A stretch of 33,536 nucleotides of DNA from Streptomyces sp. SM10 (GTDB lineage Bacteria; Actinomycetota; Actinomycetes; Streptomycetales; Streptomycetaceae): positions 1 through 33,536 of the forward strand of contig NZ_NEUF01000066.1 in the NCBI RefSeq assembly GCF_002910915.1, in the 5' to 3' direction. This document shows, piece by piece, positions 30,911 to 33,536 of the stretch. Numbering within the stretch: the first letter of the stretch is position 1; each line of letters opens with the position of its first letter. The position numbers were made by a program, and so were the translations under genes. The notes below the pieces were generated by a model, which saw only the letters and a program-made list of their open reading frames with translations, ran no database searches and was not told the origin of the DNA.

Positions 30911-32695
30911 GCCGACAGTCCAAGATCGTCCTGGTCGATGCTTTTCGCGAGGGCACGCTCGGTGATGGCCTTCGTGGCGCGAGCGGAAGCCGGGCCGACC
31001 ACCTTGGCGGAGGGCTCCTTGTACCAGGGCTTGAGGTTGAGCATGGCGACCCGGATGCCGGTGGCCAGCAGCAGAACCTTGCCCTTGGGTAGGGCGCGGA
31101 TGGCGTCCGGCGGAAGGATCCGCTCCGTGCGCATGCTCACCGAGGTGGACTTGCCGCCCTCGCTGGTCGACACCGAGGTGGTCTGGACGTCGTGATCGCC
31201 GACCTGACGGCTGAGCCGGTCGGCGAAGTCCGCGTCATCGATGCCAGATCCGATGATCTTGATGGTGGCGGCGGAGTACAGGGCGTCCATACCGGCCTCG
31301 CCCCAGCACCGCTGGCCCTGACGGTAGGACTGCAGGATCGTCATCGGGATGACGCCTCGGCTGCCCAGGTGGCTGTAGAGATCAGGGAGGTCCGAGATAC
31401 GGCAGACGTTCGCCGCCTCGTCGAGGACGCACAGGGCGGGCGGGTCGAGTCGCCCGCCGGAGCGCTCGGCCACGATCACGGCCGCGCGCATCACGGCGTC
31501 GGCCGCTGCCGCGATGATCGCGGACGCGCTGCCGCCGCCGTCCTTGCTCAGCAGGTACAAGGTGTCGCGGGACGTGGCGAAGGCGAACGGCTGGAACTCG
31601 GGAAGGTCGTCGTTGGGGGTGACCCAGGCGGCGACGTCCGGGTCGAGCAGGCAGCTCGCGTACTGCCTCGCGGTCTCATAGATGCCGTCGCGCGTTTCGG
31701 TCGCGCCGGAGACGGTGCCCTGGAGCTGGGCGGCGACCGCATGGTGGCCGGCGTCGGTGAGCAGGTCCACCGGGGTGCGGTCGGCCGGCATCGCGAGCCA
31801 GGCCAGGACGTCGGTGATCGGCCGCCGGTGGGACGCGGCGGCGAGGAAGAGGGCACCGAGGGTGTTGCTCGCGGCGGTGGACCAGAAGTCGGAGCCGCTG
31901 GACTCGTCCACGCTCGCGGTCACGAAGTGCCCCGCCAACCTCTTAGCCCCGGCGAGATCGCGGGCGTCAGCGAGGATGTCCCACCACATCTCGCGCGGGT
32001 GGTGGGCGATCTGCTGCGGATCGAGGGTCCAGATCGTGCCGACCTCGGCACGGGCGTCCACCGTGGTGGTGAAGGCGTCGTTCGCGGCTTTGTTACTGGT
32101 GAGCAGGACTGGGCCCGGTGCCGAGAGGATCGCGGGGATCGCCAGCCCGGACGTCTTTCCGGAACGCGGGGCCATGATCGCGACGATCACGTCCTCCCAG
32201 GACGCGCGGACCTCCGCACGACCGGGATCGAGGGTGCCGAGCAGGATGCCGCGGTCAGCGGGCAGGACCTCTTTTACTCTCCCGGCCGCCCAGGCTCGGG
32301 CGCAGGCTCTTCGCCTTGGCGACGATCTCCTTGTCCAGCAGCGGCGCCAGGTCCGCCTTGCGGGCGAGGCCGGACTTGGACCCGGCACGCCAGCGCATCC
32401 ACAGCACGGCAGCGGTGACGACCAGGGCAACGGTGAACAGGGCGGGGACGACGCGGGCGCCGACCATCAGCATGCTGGTGCTCAAGGCCGGCCACATCAC
32501 CTCCGGGTGCAGCAGCGCGTCCGTGACGCGGAAGGGGGCCCATGTCCCGCTCCCGACGAAGGTGTTGGTGAGATTTCCGGTCAGCCAGGCCAGGGAGCCG
32601 AAGGCCATGGCGGCGCCGAGGATGCCGAACAGGAGGTAGAGGAGCGCGTCCGACCCGGTGGTGGTCGAGGGCGCGCTGGTGCGCGGGGAAGGCAC
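30907..32695 (-). CDS. VirD4/TraG-type coupling ATPase, split by a +1 shift at AAAA
   Basis: The N-terminal frame starts at a GTG (32695) with AAGGA 6 bases upstream. It has two transmembrane segments (LLYLLFGILGAAMAFGSLAW and VVPALFTVALVVTAAVLWM), reads through KAKSLRPSLGGRE, and would stop at 32255. The ATPase continues one base ahead: VLPADRGILLGTLDP, SWEDVIVAIMAPRSGKTSGL (Walker A-like), ALCVLDEAANVCRISDLPDL (Walker B), ILQSYRQGQRCWGEAGMDAL, ending DQDDLGLSA. Skipping one A in AGT-AAA-AGA (A4 at 32275-32272) fuses them into about 595 aa, the normal length. Such ATPases hand the relaxosome to the transfer channel. The break may be programmed frameshifting or an error. Confidence 0.85.
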
Positions 32696-33456
32696 GGCGG
32701 TTCCTTGGGTGTGCGAGCGGGCAGGGGCGGGGCGCGCTCGGCTCTCGTGCAGCTCATGGGGGTCCTCCTGGACGTCTGAGGCGGAACGTTTCGGCGGGGT
32801 CGGCCGGCAGAACGAGGCGCGGGCGGAGGTGCTGCGGTGGCTGGCGGACTGCCGGTCGACGGCGATGTTCCGGCGCGCGGCGAGGAGGCGCGGGCCGCCC
32901 GCTGCCGGTCTGAATCGACGTTCCGGGCAGCGGACGGCACAGGAGCAGCCTCGGCACCGAGGACATCGTCGAGCAACTCCCGGCTGCGCAAGACGTTGAC
33001 CATCTGGTGGTGCCGGGGGTCCGTGCGCTCTGCGGGACAGGCAGCGAGACCGTCCTCGGCGACTTCCAACTGCTCACGGACGTCCTGGAGCATCCCGTAC
33101 GCGGCTGCCAGTCGGGTCCACGTCTCGAAAGTCGGATTGTGATGCGGGTCGTCGAATTCGAGACGGGCGCGAGTCCAGTCGGCGGCAGAGGCGACGAGTT
33201 CGGTCAGCTCGGGCAGAGCCCCGACCAGTGCGCCGTTGACCTCCTCGATGATGCCCGCCACCTCATCGGGCGAGGCGTCCTCGTGGAGGCGAGAAATCAT
33301 TCCGCGAACCGAGTACGGATCGGCGGAAGCGCCGGGCAGGCGCCTGATCTGCAGCGGCTTGTCGGAGCCCGGTGCCGCGCTGCGGTGGGCGAGCCGGATG
33401 TTGTGCTGCATGGCCGCACCGACGGCCTCGCCGATGCTGGAGTAGCACTCGGGCAC
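32581..33456 (-). CDS. Hypothetical helical protein upstream of the coupling protein, 3' part doubtful
   Basis: It starts at a GTG (33456) with GAGG 5 bases upstream. Residues 1 to about 185 are coding by codon bias (MPECYSSIGEAVGAAMQHNI, DEVAGIIEEVNGALVGALPE, WTRLAAAYGMLQDVREQLEV). From about 32905 the good third-position bias moves to another frame (LLAARRNIAVDRQSASHRST, then DVQEDPHELHESRA), which stays open into the coupling-protein start. The nominal 291-aa frame overlaps the coupling gene by 115 bp, which is not credible. A one-base loss near 32890-32910 is the simplest explanation. Product family not recognised; it probably belongs to the transfer operon. Confidence 0.55.
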   Translation of the reverse strand: MPECYSSIGEAVGAAMQHNIRLAHRSAAPGSDKPLQIRRLPGASADPYSVRGMISRLHEDASPDEVAGIIEEVNGALVGALPELTELVASAADWTRARLEFDDPHHNPTFETWTRLAAAYGMLQDVREQLEVAEDGLAACPAERTDPRHHQMVNVLRSRELLDDVLGAEAAPVPSAARNVDSDRQRAARASSPRAGTSPSTGSPPATAAPPPAPRSAGRPRRNVPPQTSRRTPMSCTRAERAPPLPARTPKEPPCLPRAPARPRPPPGRTRSSTSCSASSAPPWPSAPWPG

Positions 33457-33536
33457 GTTTGCCTCTTCCGGTGAGTGGTCCTTGACGGGTGAGTCGAGCG
33501 GGGGCGCGCGACGTACTGGAGGCCGACGGCGGAGAG

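Noticed and set aside
32700..32760. AGGAGG followed by ATG near 32749 as an alternative start of the coupling protein
   Set aside because: That ATG is in a different phase from the membrane segments and would need another frame change; the GTG at 32695 with AAGGA is in frame. It is kept only as a reminder that this junction is uncertain.
1..33536. CRISPR arrays, tRNA or rRNA genes, integrase and att sites
   Set aside because: No regularly spaced direct repeats of CRISPR size, no tRNA cloverleaf, no tyrosine or serine recombinase motifs and no long direct repeats were seen by eye.

Overview
The window is very GC-rich actinomycete DNA, almost certainly Streptomyces or a close relative. The evidence is strong third-position G/C bias, GTG/TTG starts, a WhiB-like protein, DUF317, DUF2637 and DUF4913 proteins, an EspR-like regulator and an RHS toxin with a helical N-terminus. 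Most of it reads as the backbone and cargo of a plasmid-like or integrative mobilisable/conjugative element. No integrase, tRNA or element end is visible, so integrated versus extrachromosomal cannot be decided.

Layout. 1-1431: an IS5-type insertion sequence starting at or very near base 1, with a transposase and a coupled small wHTH gene between imperfect inverted repeats. 1536-5623: a regulator-protease-membrane protein-P450 group, with an XRE/MmyB-type regulator diverging from immA/irrE, a DUF6545 (MAB_1171c-like) membrane protein and a cytochrome P450. 5666-8604: an EspR-like regulator (minus strand), an operator-like inverted repeat, and a plus-strand replication module (small unknown gene, DnaD/replisome-organiser-like initiator with four tandem 7-bp repeats inside it, DnaC-like loader). 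8723-13625: WhiB-like protein, DUF2637 membrane protein whose 3' half is packed with GGTCA motifs, small gene, MobC, HUH relaxase and a zinc-ribbon protein, closed by a 25-bp-stem terminator. The first ~180 bp of mobC carry three consecutive hairpins, a candidate oriT. 14038-20381: cargo, namely an SseB-like protein, a helical partner, a 1598-aa RHS polymorphic toxin with a C-terminal PD-(D/E)XK-like domain, and a coupled candidate immunity gene. 20528-33456: almost entirely minus strand, a tightly coupled accessory and transfer module (DUF317 proteins, tandem wHTH regulator, RelE/ParE-like protein, DUF4913, methylase remnant, DnaB-N-domain protein, VirD4/TraG-like coupling protein). It is interrupted by one plus-strand endonuclease VII gene of lower GC.

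How it works together. The relaxase and MobC would nick the element at an oriT, the VirD4/TraG-type ATPase would couple the relaxosome to a transfer channel encoded elsewhere, and the initiator plus DnaC-like loader would replicate it. This differs from the single-protein TraB (FtsK-like) system of classical Streptomyces plasmids.

Caution. At least seven genes on the minus strand between 20.5 and 33 kb are broken by an apparent single-base shift, mostly at short G/C runs, whereas no break was seen between 1 and 20 kb. This may be base-calling error, decay, or in one case (the coupling protein) a genuine +1 frameshift site. All calls are by eye from the sequence; no database search was run.
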